DNA of 64,000 bases from Leptothrix cholodnii SP-6 (GTDB taxonomy: Bacteria; Pseudomonadota; Gammaproteobacteria; Burkholderiales; Burkholderiaceae_C): the NCBI RefSeq assembly GCF_000019785.1, contig NC_010524.1, forward strand, positions 2,480,001 to 2,544,000, written 5' to 3'. Shown piece after piece: positions 47,692-56,485 of this stretch. How positions within the stretch are numbered: the stretch's first letter is position 1; each line of letters starts with the position of its first letter. The translations under genes were made by a program, and so were the position numbers. The notes beneath the pieces were generated by a model. It was not told the origin of the DNA. It did no database searches and saw only the letters and a program-made list of their open reading frames with translations.

Positions 47692-48237
47692 ATGATCCGC
47701 ATCAATCACCTTCTGAAGACCGGCGCACTCGCCGCGGCGATGTTGCTGGGCGCGCAGGCGCACGCACAGAGCATCACCAACGGCACCTTCGACAGCGACC
47801 TGACCGGCTGGGGCCAACCCGGCACGACCGCCGTGACCTGGTCCAGCTTCGGCACGGCGTTCTTCAACGCAAGCACCGACGTCCTGAGCCAGGTGATCGG
47901 CGTGATCGGCGGGCAGCAGTATGAAATGACGTTTTCGTACCTCTCCAGCGGCAGCGCGGGCAACGCCCTGCGAGTCGACTTCGGTGGCGCAGCGTTCAAT
48001 CCGGCCATGGTTGGTTATGTATCCACGGACGGCGACGTGTTCAACCAGACCTACAGCTTCACCGCCACCTCGACCGGCAACACCACGTTGCGTTTCCTGG
48101 GCGTGAACGGCCGCAACACCCACCTCGACAACGTCAGCATCTCCGCCGTTCCCGAACCCGAAACCTACGCCATGATGCTCGCCGGTCTCGGTGCCGTCGG
48201 CTTCATGGCGCGTCGTCGCAAGTTCAAACAGGCATGA
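47692..48237 (+). CDS. PEP-CTERM protein with DUF642/CBM-like domain
   Basis: The 181-residue protein has a signal peptide to AHAQ (about residue 25), a carbohydrate-binding-like beta-sandwich that begins SITNGTFDSDLTGWG and ends in LDNVSISAV, and the exosortase signal [10 protein letters not shown] with ARRRK. The opening NGTFDSDLTGW is typical of galactose-binding-like modules in surface proteins. An AGGGAAA ribosome-binding site precedes the ATG. Confidence 0.9.
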   Translation: MIRINHLLKTGALAAAMLLGAQAHAQSITNGTFDSDLTGWGQPGTTAVTWSSFGTAFFNASTDVLSQVIGVIGGQQYEMTFSYLSSGSAGNALRVDFGGAAFNPAMVGYVSTDGDVFNQTYSFTATSTGNTTLRFLGVNGRNTHLDNVSISAVPEPETYAMMLAGLGAVGFMARRRKFKQA

Positions 48238-48278
48238 TCGGGTGGCTGCGCCACGGGCGCAGCGCCGGCTGATCCCAG

Positions 48279-48302
48279 AAGCGCCTTCCGAGGCGCTTTT
48301 TT
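48279..48302 (+). terminator. Rho-independent terminator of the PEP-CTERM gene at 47692
   Basis: AAGCGCCT/AGGCGCTT with a 4-base loop is followed by TTTT. Confidence 0.85.
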
Positions 48303-48399
48303 CATGGGCATCGAGGACCAACATCCGTCAGACCACCCCTGCAGTCGCACTACGATCCCTGCTCGGCACAAAAGGTCTATCGCCGAGAGGAAACATCGC

Positions 48400-48783
48400 G
48401 TGGATACCCATCAGAAAGCTCCCACCTCCGACATCACCCGTTTTCACCCCGGCCCGCGCTACTGCGAAGCCACGGTACACAACGGCACCGCCTACCTCGC
48501 GGGGCAGGTTGCCGATGACGGTTCGCAGGACATCCGCGGCCAGACCGCGCAGGTGCTCGCCGCGATCGACCGCTTGCTGGCCGAGGTGGGCAGCGACCGA
48601 TCGCGCATCCTGATGGCACAGATCCACCTGGCGGACCTGGCCGACTATGACGGCATGAACGCGGTCTGGGACACCTGGGTGCCCCACGGCCACGCGCCGC
48701 CGCGGGCCACCGTGCAGTCACGGCTGGCGCGCCCCGAATGGCGCATCGAGATCGTGGTGACCGCCGCGGTGATGGCCGCATAG
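48400..48783 (+). CDS. RidA family protein
   Basis: The GTG at 48400 follows GAGAGGA by eight bases and gives 127 residues. The RidA fold is shown by the GTAYLAGQVADD strand, a central helix pair (QTAQVLAAIDRLLAEVG) and the end RATVQSRLARPEWRIEIVVTA, where Arg in the ARPEW loop would hold the substrate. RidA proteins remove reactive enamine/imine intermediates in the cytoplasm. It is convergent with the first AAA-ATPase/nuclease gene. Confidence 0.9.
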   Translation: MDTHQKAPTSDITRFHPGPRYCEATVHNGTAYLAGQVADDGSQDIRGQTAQVLAAIDRLLAEVGSDRSRILMAQIHLADLADYDGMNAVWDTWVPHGHAPPRATVQSRLARPEWRIEIVVTAAVMAA

Positions 48784-48817
48784 GCACGACCGCGCACGCG
48801 GTCCGGCCGGCCGTGCG

Positions 48818-50383
48818 TCAGGCCGTCAGCGTCTCGACCTCGAACCCGACGATGTTGCGATCCGCCTTGCTGAACTCCACCCCGATCAGGTGGATCGGCT
48901 CACCGCGGCTGCGGTACTTGTCGGCGTAGCCGCGCTCGCGGATCTGGCGCAGGGCCTCGCCGCGCGCGGCCTGCTCGACCACCTTGAACTCGAAGATGAA
49001 CACCCGGCCCTCGAACAGCACCACCATGTCGATGCGGCCGTGGTGGGTGGCGTCCTCGACCCGGATGTCCAGGCCCAGCGCCGCAAAGTGGCTGTAGAAC
49101 ACGCTGGCGTAATAACCCTCGAAGCCGGCGAGTTCGTTCTTGCGATACCAGTCGTTGGGGATGCTGGCGAACAAGGCGCGCAGCAGCACCTGCATGGCCG
49201 GCAGGTTCGCGGTCTTGAGGATCTCGATCAGCCGGATGCGGGCGTTCAAGGCCTGGCGCTCGGGCACGCCATAACCGACCAGCAGCGCGCGGTTGAGGCT
49301 GGTCTCGACCTCGCGGTTCGGATAACCCAGCGTGTAGATCTGCTCGCCCGGCATCGGCCGGCTCACGCCGTGCAGCGTCAGGTAGCCGGTCTGGAACAGC
49401 AGGGCTTCCGGGGCGATGTGGTCGACGTCGAAGCTCGACAGCAGCGACAGATCGCTTTGCAGGCTGCTCAGGTCGGGGGTGTGGAAGTGCTGCTCGGCCA
49501 GCAGCTTGACCAGGAAGGTGGGCGCGCCGGTCTCGAACCAGTAGGGCCGGAACTCGCGGCTCTCGAACAGCCGCAACAAATCGAACGGGTTGTAGACCGA
49601 CTCGCCCAGCCAGTTGTAGCCGTTGTACCGGCGCCGGATTTCCTCTCGATCCAGACCTGGCAGCTCGGGCGCGAACACCGTGTCCACATCCGCGTCGGTG
49701 TAGCCGCAGAGTGCGCTCCATCGTTCATCGAGCGTGATGTTCTGCAGGTGGTTCAGCCCGGAGAACAGGCCTGCCATGCTGAATCTGGACACACCGGTCA
49801 GAAAGACAAATTTCAGGTGCGCATCGGCATCCTTGAGCACCGAATAGAAATTCATGAGCCCGTCGCGCATCTGCCGCGCAATCTCCGGGTCGGTGATGTT
49901 GTCCAGGATCGGCTTGTCGTATTCGTCGATCAGCACCACGGCGGACTGGCCGTGCTGCTCATGCGCCAGTCGGATCAGCTCGGCGAAGCGGCTCGCGATG
50001 CTCTCGTACGTGCCCTGCACACCCAGCTCGCGCTGGGCATCCCCCAGGATCTCGAAGATGCGCCGCTCCAGTTCGGCCCGGCTCTGCAGCACACCATCGG
50101 CAAAACTGATGCGGATCACCGGATGGCGCCGGGTCCAATCCCAGCGCGTCTCGGCCGCCAGACCCTCGAACAACGCCCGGTTGCCCTCGAACAGCTCCTT
50201 GAAGGTATCCACCAGCAGGCTCTTGCCGAAGCGGCGCGGCCGGCTCAGGAAGAAGTACGAGCCCGAATCGATCAGGTCGATCGCCAGGCCCGTCTTGTCC
50301 ACGTAGTAGCAGCCCTGCTGGCGCAGCTTGGCCAGGGTCTGGATGCCGATCGGCAGCTTGCGGCGCGGAGATTCAACAGCCAT
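48818..50383 (-). CDS. AAA-ATPase-like/PD-(D/E)XK protein, copy 1
   Basis: The ATG at 50383 lies 4 bases after the DUF2442 stop codon and gives 521 residues. The N-terminal AAA-ATPase-like domain (PF09820 type) has RRFGKS at 50-55 as P-loop, VVLIDEYDKPIL as Walker B and FLTGVSRFS as sensor. The C-terminal PDDEXK_9-type nuclease domain has GRIDMVV and FEFKV. Its function is not known; the family is widespread and often multicopy. Copy 1 shares its N-terminus with copy 3, its variable linker with copy 5, its ATPase core with copies 4 and 5, and its nuclease domain with copies 2 and 3. The middle segment (about 330-400) is its own. It is separated from the array by four small genes. Confidence 0.9.
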   Translation of the reverse strand: MAVESPRRKLPIGIQTLAKLRQQGCYYVDKTGLAIDLIDSGSYFFLSRPRRFGKSLLVDTFKELFEGNRALFEGLAAETRWDWTRRHPVIRISFADGVLQSRAELERRIFEILGDAQRELGVQGTYESIASRFAELIRLAHEQHGQSAVVLIDEYDKPILDNITDPEIARQMRDGLMNFYSVLKDADAHLKFVFLTGVSRFSMAGLFSGLNHLQNITLDERWSALCGYTDADVDTVFAPELPGLDREEIRRRYNGYNWLGESVYNPFDLLRLFESREFRPYWFETGAPTFLVKLLAEQHFHTPDLSSLQSDLSLLSSFDVDHIAPEALLFQTGYLTLHGVSRPMPGEQIYTLGYPNREVETSLNRALLVGYGVPERQALNARIRLIEILKTANLPAMQVLLRALFASIPNDWYRKNELAGFEGYYASVFYSHFAALGLDIRVEDATHHGRIDMVVLFEGRVFIFEFKVVEQAARGEALRQIRERGYADKYRSRGEPIHLIGVEFSKADRNIVGFEVETLTA

Positions 50384-50387
50384 GAAT

Positions 50388-50648
50388 TCAGCCGTCAACG
50401 GCTCGCGAGATCAGCGGGAAGTTCTCCGGCTTTCGGATCGATTCGATCGACAGATCCATGTCGAGCTGCGGCCAATAGAGATGGTTCTCGCTCGGGCGTT
50501 CGACGTTCGAAAGCTGCTCGATCGTTGCCGACTTGAACCATGGAAACGCCGCGAACGGCACTGCAAGCTCTTCATCGCCCAGCAAAAGCCAGAAGCAGTG
50601 CATGGATACGTTGGTGACCTCAGCCGCCAAAGTGACGATGCCAGGCAT
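50388..50648 (-). CDS. DUF2442 family protein
   Basis: The 86-residue protein starts at an ATG with a strong AGGAG site (CAGGAGATCGAAG before it). LAAEVTNVSMHCFWLLLGDEELAVPF, then FPWFKSA and LYWPQLDMDLSIESI, match DUF2442. This family is usually paired with DUF4160, as here, and has been suggested to be toxin-antitoxin-like; the actual role is not known. The gene ends 4 bases before copy 1 of the AAA-ATPase/nuclease family, so it may be co-transcribed with it. Confidence 0.85.
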   Translation of the reverse strand: MPGIVTLAAEVTNVSMHCFWLLLGDEELAVPFAAFPWFKSATIEQLSNVERPSENHLYWPQLDMDLSIESIRKPENFPLISRAVDG

Positions 50649-50823
50649 CTTCGATCTCCTGAATATGCTTTTCAACGACAGTCTGCGCCTGCCGTACCTG
50701 CAGGTTGGAGAGCCCTGTGTTCACGGCCAAGTGTACCGACGGCGTGAGCCAGAACTTTGCTTCGCCGTCCGCGTGCGAAACATGTTGTCGTGGCTGGCCG
50801 ACAAACGGGCGTTGACGTTGCAT
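50620..50823 (-). CDS. DUF4160-like protein, probably 5'-truncated
   Basis: The 67-residue frame gives HADGEAKFWLTPSVHLAVN followed by GLSNLQVRQAQTVVEKHIQEIEDAW, which is the C-terminal two thirds of DUF4160 (DUF4160 proteins usually have some 20 more residues with an aromatic strand before the HVH motif). Its start is only 17 bases from the divergent MntA start, leaving no room for promoters. Both points suggest that a rearrangement removed its 5' end. It overlaps the DUF2442 gene by 29 bases. Confidence 0.6.
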   Translation of the reverse strand: MQRQRPFVGQPRQHVSHADGEAKFWLTPSVHLAVNTGLSNLQVRQAQTVVEKHIQEIEDAWHRHFGG

Positions 50824-50840
50824 ACCGTACGATCCCTGCC

Positions 50841-51227
50841 ATGCACGGCACAGACCCGATCGAAACCGCCATCGCCAACCATCCCGAACTGGAGACGGTG
50901 CTGCTGTTCGGCTCGCTGGCCCAGGGGCGGGCACGCGCAGACAGCGACGTCGATATCGCCGTTCAAGCACGGCATGCCTTGAGCGCCGAAGAAAAGATGG
51001 CCTTGATCGCCGACCTGGCCGATACCACCGGCAGAGCGGTCGACCTGGTCGACCTGCGCACGGTGGGTGAGCCCTTGCTGGGGCAGATCCTGGCCCACGG
51101 CCGGCGCATCCGTGGCAGCGACGCGGCCTACGCCGCACTCATCAGCCGGCACGTCTTCGACAACGAAGACTTCATGCCTTATGTCCGGCGCATGCTGGCC
51201 GAGAGGAGAAAAGCGTGGATCGGTTAG
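50841..51227 (+). CDS. mntA: MntA-type nucleotidyltransferase antitoxin
   Basis: The 128-residue protein has the minimal nucleotidyltransferase motif GSLAQGRARADSDVD with Gly24-Ser25 and the metal-binding Asp36 and Asp38. In HepT/MntA systems this enzyme adds AMP to a tyrosine of the HepT RNase and switches it off. The hepT gene overlaps its end by 13 bases. It is divergent from the DUF4160-like gene. Confidence 0.88.
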   Translation: MHGTDPIETAIANHPELETVLLFGSLAQGRARADSDVDIAVQARHALSAEEKMALIADLADTTGRAVDLVDLRTVGEPLLGQILAHGRRIRGSDAAYAALISRHVFDNEDFMPYVRRMLAERRKAWIG

Positions 51228-51625
51228 TGCTGGAACGCAAGCTCGAGTCGCTGCGACGCTGCCTTGTGCGTGTGCGCAGCAAGTGCCCGGCCTCGCTGCC
51301 AGAATTGCTCGGTGATGTCGACGCTCAGGACGTGCTGGTATTGAACCTCAGTCGCGCCGTGCAGTTGTGTGTCGACATGGCCGCACACCTGCTTTCCGAA
51401 CTGGAACTGCCACCACCGAACACGATGGGTGAAACGTTCACCCGATTGACAGAAGCGAGCGTGATCGACGCAACCTTGGCTCAAGCCATGCGCCGATCGG
51501 TCGGATTCCGGAATTTGGCTGTCCATAACTATGACGAGATCGACTGGGCCATCGTCTTCGCCATTGCCACCCTGCATCTGGATGATTTCGAGCGATTTGC
51601 GCAGCGAGTGACTGAACGATTGTGA
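51215..51625 (+). CDS. hepT: HepT-type RNase toxin
   Basis: The GTG start has a GAGAGGAG ribosome-binding site and gives 136 residues, all helical as in the HEPN fold. The catalytic and AMPylated motif RX4HXY is intact: Arg99, His104, Tyr106 in RNLAVHNY. HepT cleaves RNA unless its Tyr is modified by MntA. With the overlapping mntA it makes a complete toxin-antitoxin unit between copy 1 and copies 2-5 of the AAA-ATPase/nuclease family. Confidence 0.9.
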   Translation: MDRLVLERKLESLRRCLVRVRSKCPASLPELLGDVDAQDVLVLNLSRAVQLCVDMAAHLLSELELPPPNTMGETFTRLTEASVIDATLAQAMRRSVGFRNLAVHNYDEIDWAIVFAIATLHLDDFERFAQRVTERL

Positions 51626-51649
51626 GCGATCCCCAGGCCCCGGGGAACT

Positions 51650-53221
51650 TCAGCCCGCCAGCGTCTCCACCTCGAACCCGACGATGTTGCGATCGGCCTT
51701 GCTGAACTCCACCCCGACCAGGTGGATCGGCTCGCCGCGGGCGCGGTACTTGTCGGCGTAGCCGCGCTCGCGGATCTGGCGAAGCGCCTGGCCGCGGGCG
51801 GCCTGCTCGACCACCTTGAACTCGAAGATGAACACCCGGCCCTCGAACAGCACCACCATGTCGATGCGGCCGTGGTGGGTGGCGTCCTCGACCCGGATGT
51901 CCAGCCCGAGCGCCGCGAAGTGGCTGTAGAAGACGCTGGCGTAATAACCCTCGAAGCCGGCGATGTCGTTCTTGCGAAACCAGTCGTGCGGGATCGACGC
52001 GAAGAAGGCTTGGAACAGCGCCTGCAGCGCCGGCAGGTCGGCCGTGCGCAGCAGCTCGATCAGCCGGATGCGCGCGTCGAACGACTCGCGATCGGGCACG
52101 CCGTAGCCTTCGAGCAGCGCGGCGTTCAGGCTGGATTCGACCTCGCGGTTCGGATAACCCAGCGTGTAGACCCATTGCCCGGGAATCGGCTGGCGCACGC
52201 CGTGCAGCGTCAGGTAGCCGGTCTGGAACAGCAGCGCCTCGGGGGCGATCTTCTCGACGTCGAAGGTCGACAGCAGCGTCAGGCTCGCGTGCACGCGGCT
52301 GAGGTCGGGCGTGAAGAAGTGCTTGGCCGCCAGCAGATCAACCAGGAAGGTGGGCGTTCCGGTCTCGAACCAGTAGGGCCGGAACTCGCGGTTCTCGAAC
52401 AGCAGCAGCACGTCGAAGGGGTTGTAGACCGACTCACCCAGCCAGTTGTAGCCGTTGTACCAGCGCCGGATCTCGTCGCGGTCCAGCCCCGGCAGCTCGG
52501 GGGAGAACACGGTGTCGATGTCCGCGTCGGTGTAGCCGCACAGGGCGCTCCAGCGCGCGTCGAGCGTGATGTCGCGCAGGTTGTTGAGGCCCGAGAACAG
52601 GCTCACCTTGCTGAATTTGCTCACCCCGGTCAGGAAGACGAACTTGAGGTGCGCGTCCGAACCCTTGAGCACCGAATAGAGATTCCTGAGCCCATCTCGC
52701 ATCTCGCGCGCCAGATCGGGCCGGGTCAGGTTGTCGAGGATCGGCTTGTCGTATTCGTCGATCAGCACCACCACGGGAGCACCCAGCGCCTCGTGCGTGA
52801 GTTCGATCAACTCGCTGAACTGGCCGCTGACGCTCTGGTGCTGGCACGTCACGCCGAACCGGCGTTGGTGATCTTGCAGGATCTCGAAGATGCGCTGGTC
52901 CAGTTCGGCCCGGCTCTGCAGCACACCATCGGCAAAACTGATCCGGATCACCGGATGGCGCCTGGACCAGTCCCAGCGTGTCTCGGCCGCCAGCCCCTCG
53001 AACAGCGCCCGGTTGCCCTCGAACAGCTCCTTGAAGGTATCCACCAGCAGGCTCTTGCCGAAGCGGCGCGGCCGGCTCAGGAAAAACGCCTTGCCGGACG
53101 ACTCGATCAGGTCGATCGCCAGCCCGCTCTTGTCCACGTAGTAGTGGCCGGCCTCGCGGATTTCGCGCAGGTTCTGGATGCCGATCGGCAGCTTGCGGCG
53201 CGGTGTCGGTGACGAACTCAT
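51650..53221 (-). CDS. AAA-ATPase-like/PD-(D/E)XK protein, copy 2
   Basis: The start is the ATG giving MSSSPTPRRKLPIGIQ (523 residues); an in-frame ATG 8 codons upstream exists in most copies of the array. RRFGKS lies at 52-57. The linker between nuclease-like helix and Walker B (QRRFGVTCQHQSVSGQF) is unique to this copy. Its ATPase core (FSKVSLFSGLNNLRD) and the whole middle part match copy 3 closely, its N-terminus (HYYVDKSGLAID, SSGKAFF) matches copies 4 and 5, and the nuclease domain is the type of copies 1 and 3. It is the last gene of the leftward array and converges on hepT. Confidence 0.9.
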   Translation of the reverse strand: MSSSPTPRRKLPIGIQNLREIREAGHYYVDKSGLAIDLIESSGKAFFLSRPRRFGKSLLVDTFKELFEGNRALFEGLAAETRWDWSRRHPVIRISFADGVLQSRAELDQRIFEILQDHQRRFGVTCQHQSVSGQFSELIELTHEALGAPVVVLIDEYDKPILDNLTRPDLAREMRDGLRNLYSVLKGSDAHLKFVFLTGVSKFSKVSLFSGLNNLRDITLDARWSALCGYTDADIDTVFSPELPGLDRDEIRRWYNGYNWLGESVYNPFDVLLLFENREFRPYWFETGTPTFLVDLLAAKHFFTPDLSRVHASLTLLSTFDVEKIAPEALLFQTGYLTLHGVRQPIPGQWVYTLGYPNREVESSLNAALLEGYGVPDRESFDARIRLIELLRTADLPALQALFQAFFASIPHDWFRKNDIAGFEGYYASVFYSHFAALGLDIRVEDATHHGRIDMVVLFEGRVFIFEFKVVEQAARGQALRQIRERGYADKYRARGEPIHLVGVEFSKADRNIVGFEVETLAG

Positions 53222-53249
53222 CGGCCCAGTGTAGGACCGAGTCATGGCT

Positions 53250-54845
53250 TCACGACGCCGCCAGCGTCTCCACCTCGAACCCGACGATGTTGCGATCAGC
53301 CTTGCTGAACTCCACCCCGATCAGGTGGATCGGCTCACCGCGGGCGCGGTACTTGTCGGCGTAGCCGCGCTCGCGGATCTGGCGCAGGGCCTCGCCGCGC
53401 GCGGCCTGCTCGACCACCTTGAACTCGAAGATGAACACCCGGCCCTCGAACAGCACCACCATGTCGATGCGGCCGTGGTGGGTGGCGTCCTCGACCCGGA
53501 TGTCCAGGCCCAGCGCCGCAAAGTGGCTGTAGAACACGCTGGCGTAATAACCCTCGAAGCCCGCCAGCTCGTTCTTGCGATACCAGTCGTGCGGGATCGA
53601 CGCGAAGAAGGCCTGGAACAGCGCCTGCAGCGCCGGCAGGTCGGCCGTGCGCAGCAGCTCGATCAGCCGGATGCGCGCGTCGAACGACTCGCGATCGGGC
53701 ACGCCGTAGCCTTCGAGCAGCGCGGCGTTCAGGCTGGATTCGACCTCGCGGTTCGGGTAACCCAGCGTGTAGACCCATTGCCCCGGAATCGGCTGGCGCA
53801 CGCCGTGCAGCGTCAGGTAGCCCGTCTGGAACAGCAGCGCCTCGGGGGCGATCTTCTCGACGTCGAAGGTCGACAGCAGCGTCAGGCTCGCGTGCACGCG
53901 GCTGAGGTCGGGCGTGAAGAAGTGCTTGGCCGCCAGCAGATCAACCAGGAAGGTGGGCGTGCCGGTCTCGAACCAGTAGGGCCGGAACTCGCGGTTCTCG
54001 AACAGCAGCAGCACGTCGAAGGGGTTGTAGACCGACTCACCCAGCCAGTTGTAGCCGTTGTACCAGCGCCGGATCTCGTCGCGGTCCAGGCCGGGCAGTT
54101 CGGGCGCGAACACGGTGTCGATGTCCGCGTCGGTGTAGCCGCACAGCGCGCTCCAGCGCGCGTCGAGCGTGACGTCGCGCAGGTTGTTGAGTCCGGAGAA
54201 CAGGCTCACCTTGCTGAACTTCGATACCCCCGTCAGAAAGACGAAACGCAGGTTGGCGTCCATCTCCTTGAGTACCGAATAGAGGTTGCGCAGCCCTTCG
54301 CGCATCTCGCGCGCCACGTCGGGCCGGGTCAGGTTGTCGAGGATGGGCTTGTCGTATTCATCGACCAGCACCACGACGGTCTGGCCGAATCGGACATGGG
54401 CCTGAGCGATCAGGTCTGACAGATGCCCGGCCACATCGTCGGCCGGGATGTCGTCCGGCCGAGACAGGCCGAGCGCACTGCGGTTGGTGCGCAGATTGTG
54501 CTGAATGCGCTGCAGCAGCCCGGCTGCATCCTGCACCACGCCGCCGCCGAAGCTGATGCGGATGACAGGATGGCGCTTCTGCCAGTCCCAGCGTGTTTCT
54601 GCGGCCAGCCCGGTGAACAGCACCCGGTTGCCCTCGAACAGCTCCTTGAACGTGTCCACCAGCAGGCTCTTGCCGAAGCGGCGCGGCCGGCTCAGGAAAA
54701 AGTACGAGCCCGAATCGATCAGGTCGATCGCCAGGCCGCTCTTGTCCACGTAGTAGCAGCCCTGCTGGCGCAGCTTGGCCAGGTTCTGGATGCCGATCGG
54801 CAGCTTGCGGCGCGGTGTCGGTGTCGGTGTCAGTGACGAACTCAT
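53250..54845 (-). CDS. AAA-ATPase-like/PD-(D/E)XK protein, copy 3
   Basis: The 531-residue protein begins MSSSLTPTPTPRRKLP, with an extra Thr-Pro repeat compared to copy 2. Its N-terminus (RQQGCYYVDKSG, SGSYFF) is that of copy 1, the linker (NLRTNRSALGLSRPDDIP) is related to copy 4, the core and middle match copy 2, and the nuclease domain with VVLFEGRVFIFEFKV matches copies 1 and 2. So one protein carries segments from at least three lineages. All motifs for ATP binding and nuclease activity are kept. Confidence 0.9.
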   Translation of the reverse strand: MSSSLTPTPTPRRKLPIGIQNLAKLRQQGCYYVDKSGLAIDLIDSGSYFFLSRPRRFGKSLLVDTFKELFEGNRVLFTGLAAETRWDWQKRHPVIRISFGGGVVQDAAGLLQRIQHNLRTNRSALGLSRPDDIPADDVAGHLSDLIAQAHVRFGQTVVVLVDEYDKPILDNLTRPDVAREMREGLRNLYSVLKEMDANLRFVFLTGVSKFSKVSLFSGLNNLRDVTLDARWSALCGYTDADIDTVFAPELPGLDRDEIRRWYNGYNWLGESVYNPFDVLLLFENREFRPYWFETGTPTFLVDLLAAKHFFTPDLSRVHASLTLLSTFDVEKIAPEALLFQTGYLTLHGVRQPIPGQWVYTLGYPNREVESSLNAALLEGYGVPDRESFDARIRLIELLRTADLPALQALFQAFFASIPHDWYRKNELAGFEGYYASVFYSHFAALGLDIRVEDATHHGRIDMVVLFEGRVFIFEFKVVEQAARGEALRQIRERGYADKYRARGEPIHLIGVEFSKADRNIVGFEVETLAAS

Positions 54846-54873
54846 CGGCCCAGTGTAGGACCGAGTCATGGCT

Positions 54874-56457
54874 TCACGACGCCGCCAGCGTCTCCACCTC
54901 GAACCCGACGATGTTGCGATCGGCCTTGCTGAACTCCACCCCGACCAGGTGGATCGGCTCGCCGCGGCTGCGGTACTTGTCGGCGTAGCCGCGCTCCTGC
55001 AGTTGCTGCAGCGCACGCCCCTGCGGCACCAGTTCGACCACCTTGAATTCGAACAGCCACACCGCGCCGAAGCACAGCACCGCCATGTCGATGCGGCCCT
55101 TGCTGGTGGTGTCCTCGACCACGATGTCCAGGCCCAGTGCGGCGAAGTGGCTGTAGAAGATGCTGGCGTAGTAGCCCTCGAAGTCGGCGATGTCGTTCTT
55201 GCGGTACCAGTCGTGCGGGATGCCGGCAAAGAAGGCATGGAACAACCCGCGCAGCGCCGCCACGTCGCCGGCTTGCAGCAGGCGATAGAGCCGGCTGATC
55301 TGCGGCCCTGGTACAGAAAGACCGCCGCTCAGGCTTTGCAGCAAGCAGGTGTTCAGGCTGGCTTGCACCTCGTGGTTCGGGTATTTCAGCGTGACCTCGT
55401 ACTGGTTCGGCAACTCCTCGACCGAGTCGATGGTCAGGTAGCCGGCCTGAAACATCAGCGCCTCCGTCGGGATGGTGTCCACGTCGAAGGTAGAGAGCAA
55501 CTCCTCCGGCGCCACAGTACGGCCCAGGTCCGGCGTGAACTGGCGGCGCTCGGTCAGCAGCTTGATCAGGAAGGTGGGCGTGCCGGTCTCGAACCAGTAG
55601 GGCCGGAACTCGCGGCTCTCGAACAGCCGCAACAAATCGAACGGGTTGTAGACCGACTCGCCCAGCCAGTTGTAGCCGTTGTACCGGCGCCGGATTTCCT
55701 CTCGATCCAGACCTGGCAGCTCGGGCGCGAACACCGTGTCCACATCCGCGTCGGTGTAGCCGCAGAGTGCGCTCCATCGTTCATCGAGCGTGATGTTCTG
55801 CAGGTGGTTCAGCCCGGAGAACAGGCCTGCCATGCTGAATCTGGACACACCGGTCAGAAAGACAAATTTCAGGTGCGCATCGGCATCCTTGAGCACCGAA
55901 TAGAAGTTCATGAGCCCCTCGCGCATCTGCAGCGCAATCTCCGGCGCGGCGATGTTGTCGAGGATCGGCTTGTCGTATTCGTCGATCAGCACCACGGCAG
56001 TGGCGTCGAAGTGCGCATGCGCCTGGCGGATCAGCTCGGCCAGATCGCTCGCCACATCCTCCGGCGGCAGATCGGCCGGCCGAAGCAACCCCAGGGCGCT
56101 CCGGTTGCTGCGCAGGTTGTGCTGGATGCGGTGTGCCAGCTCGGTGACGTTCTGCGCCACCCCGTCCGAAAAACTGATGCGGATCACCGGATGGCGCCGG
56201 GTCCAATCCCAGCGCGTTTCGGCCGCCAGACCCTCGAACAACGCCCGGTTGCCCTCGAACAGCTCCTTGAACGTATCCACCAGCAGGCTCTTGCCGAAGC
56301 GGCGCGGCCGGCTCAGGAAAAACGCCTTGCCGGACGATTCGATCAGGTCGATCGCCAGCCCGCTCTTGTCCACGTAGTAGTGGCCGCCCTCGAGGATCTC
56401 GCGCAGGTTCTGGATGCCGATCGGCAGCTTGCGGCGCGGTGTCGGTGACGAACTCAT
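54874..56457 (-). CDS. AAA-ATPase-like/PD-(D/E)XK protein, copy 4
   Basis: The 527-residue protein has the second nuclease type: VVEDTTSKGRIDMAVLCFGAVWLFEFKV, shared only with copy 5. Its linker (NLRSNRSALGLLRPADLPPED) is like copy 3; the core (FSMAGLFSGLNHLQ) is like copies 1 and 5; the middle (SVEELPNQYEVTLKYPN) is its own but related to copy 5. The P-loop RRFGKS and Walker B are intact. Confidence 0.9.
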   Translation of the reverse strand: MSSSPTPRRKLPIGIQNLREILEGGHYYVDKSGLAIDLIESSGKAFFLSRPRRFGKSLLVDTFKELFEGNRALFEGLAAETRWDWTRRHPVIRISFSDGVAQNVTELAHRIQHNLRSNRSALGLLRPADLPPEDVASDLAELIRQAHAHFDATAVVLIDEYDKPILDNIAAPEIALQMREGLMNFYSVLKDADAHLKFVFLTGVSRFSMAGLFSGLNHLQNITLDERWSALCGYTDADVDTVFAPELPGLDREEIRRRYNGYNWLGESVYNPFDLLRLFESREFRPYWFETGTPTFLIKLLTERRQFTPDLGRTVAPEELLSTFDVDTIPTEALMFQAGYLTIDSVEELPNQYEVTLKYPNHEVQASLNTCLLQSLSGGLSVPGPQISRLYRLLQAGDVAALRGLFHAFFAGIPHDWYRKNDIADFEGYYASIFYSHFAALGLDIVVEDTTSKGRIDMAVLCFGAVWLFEFKVVELVPQGRALQQLQERGYADKYRSRGEPIHLVGVEFSKADRNIVGFEVETLAAS

Positions 56458-56485
56458 CGGCCCAGTGTAGGACCGAGTCATGGCT

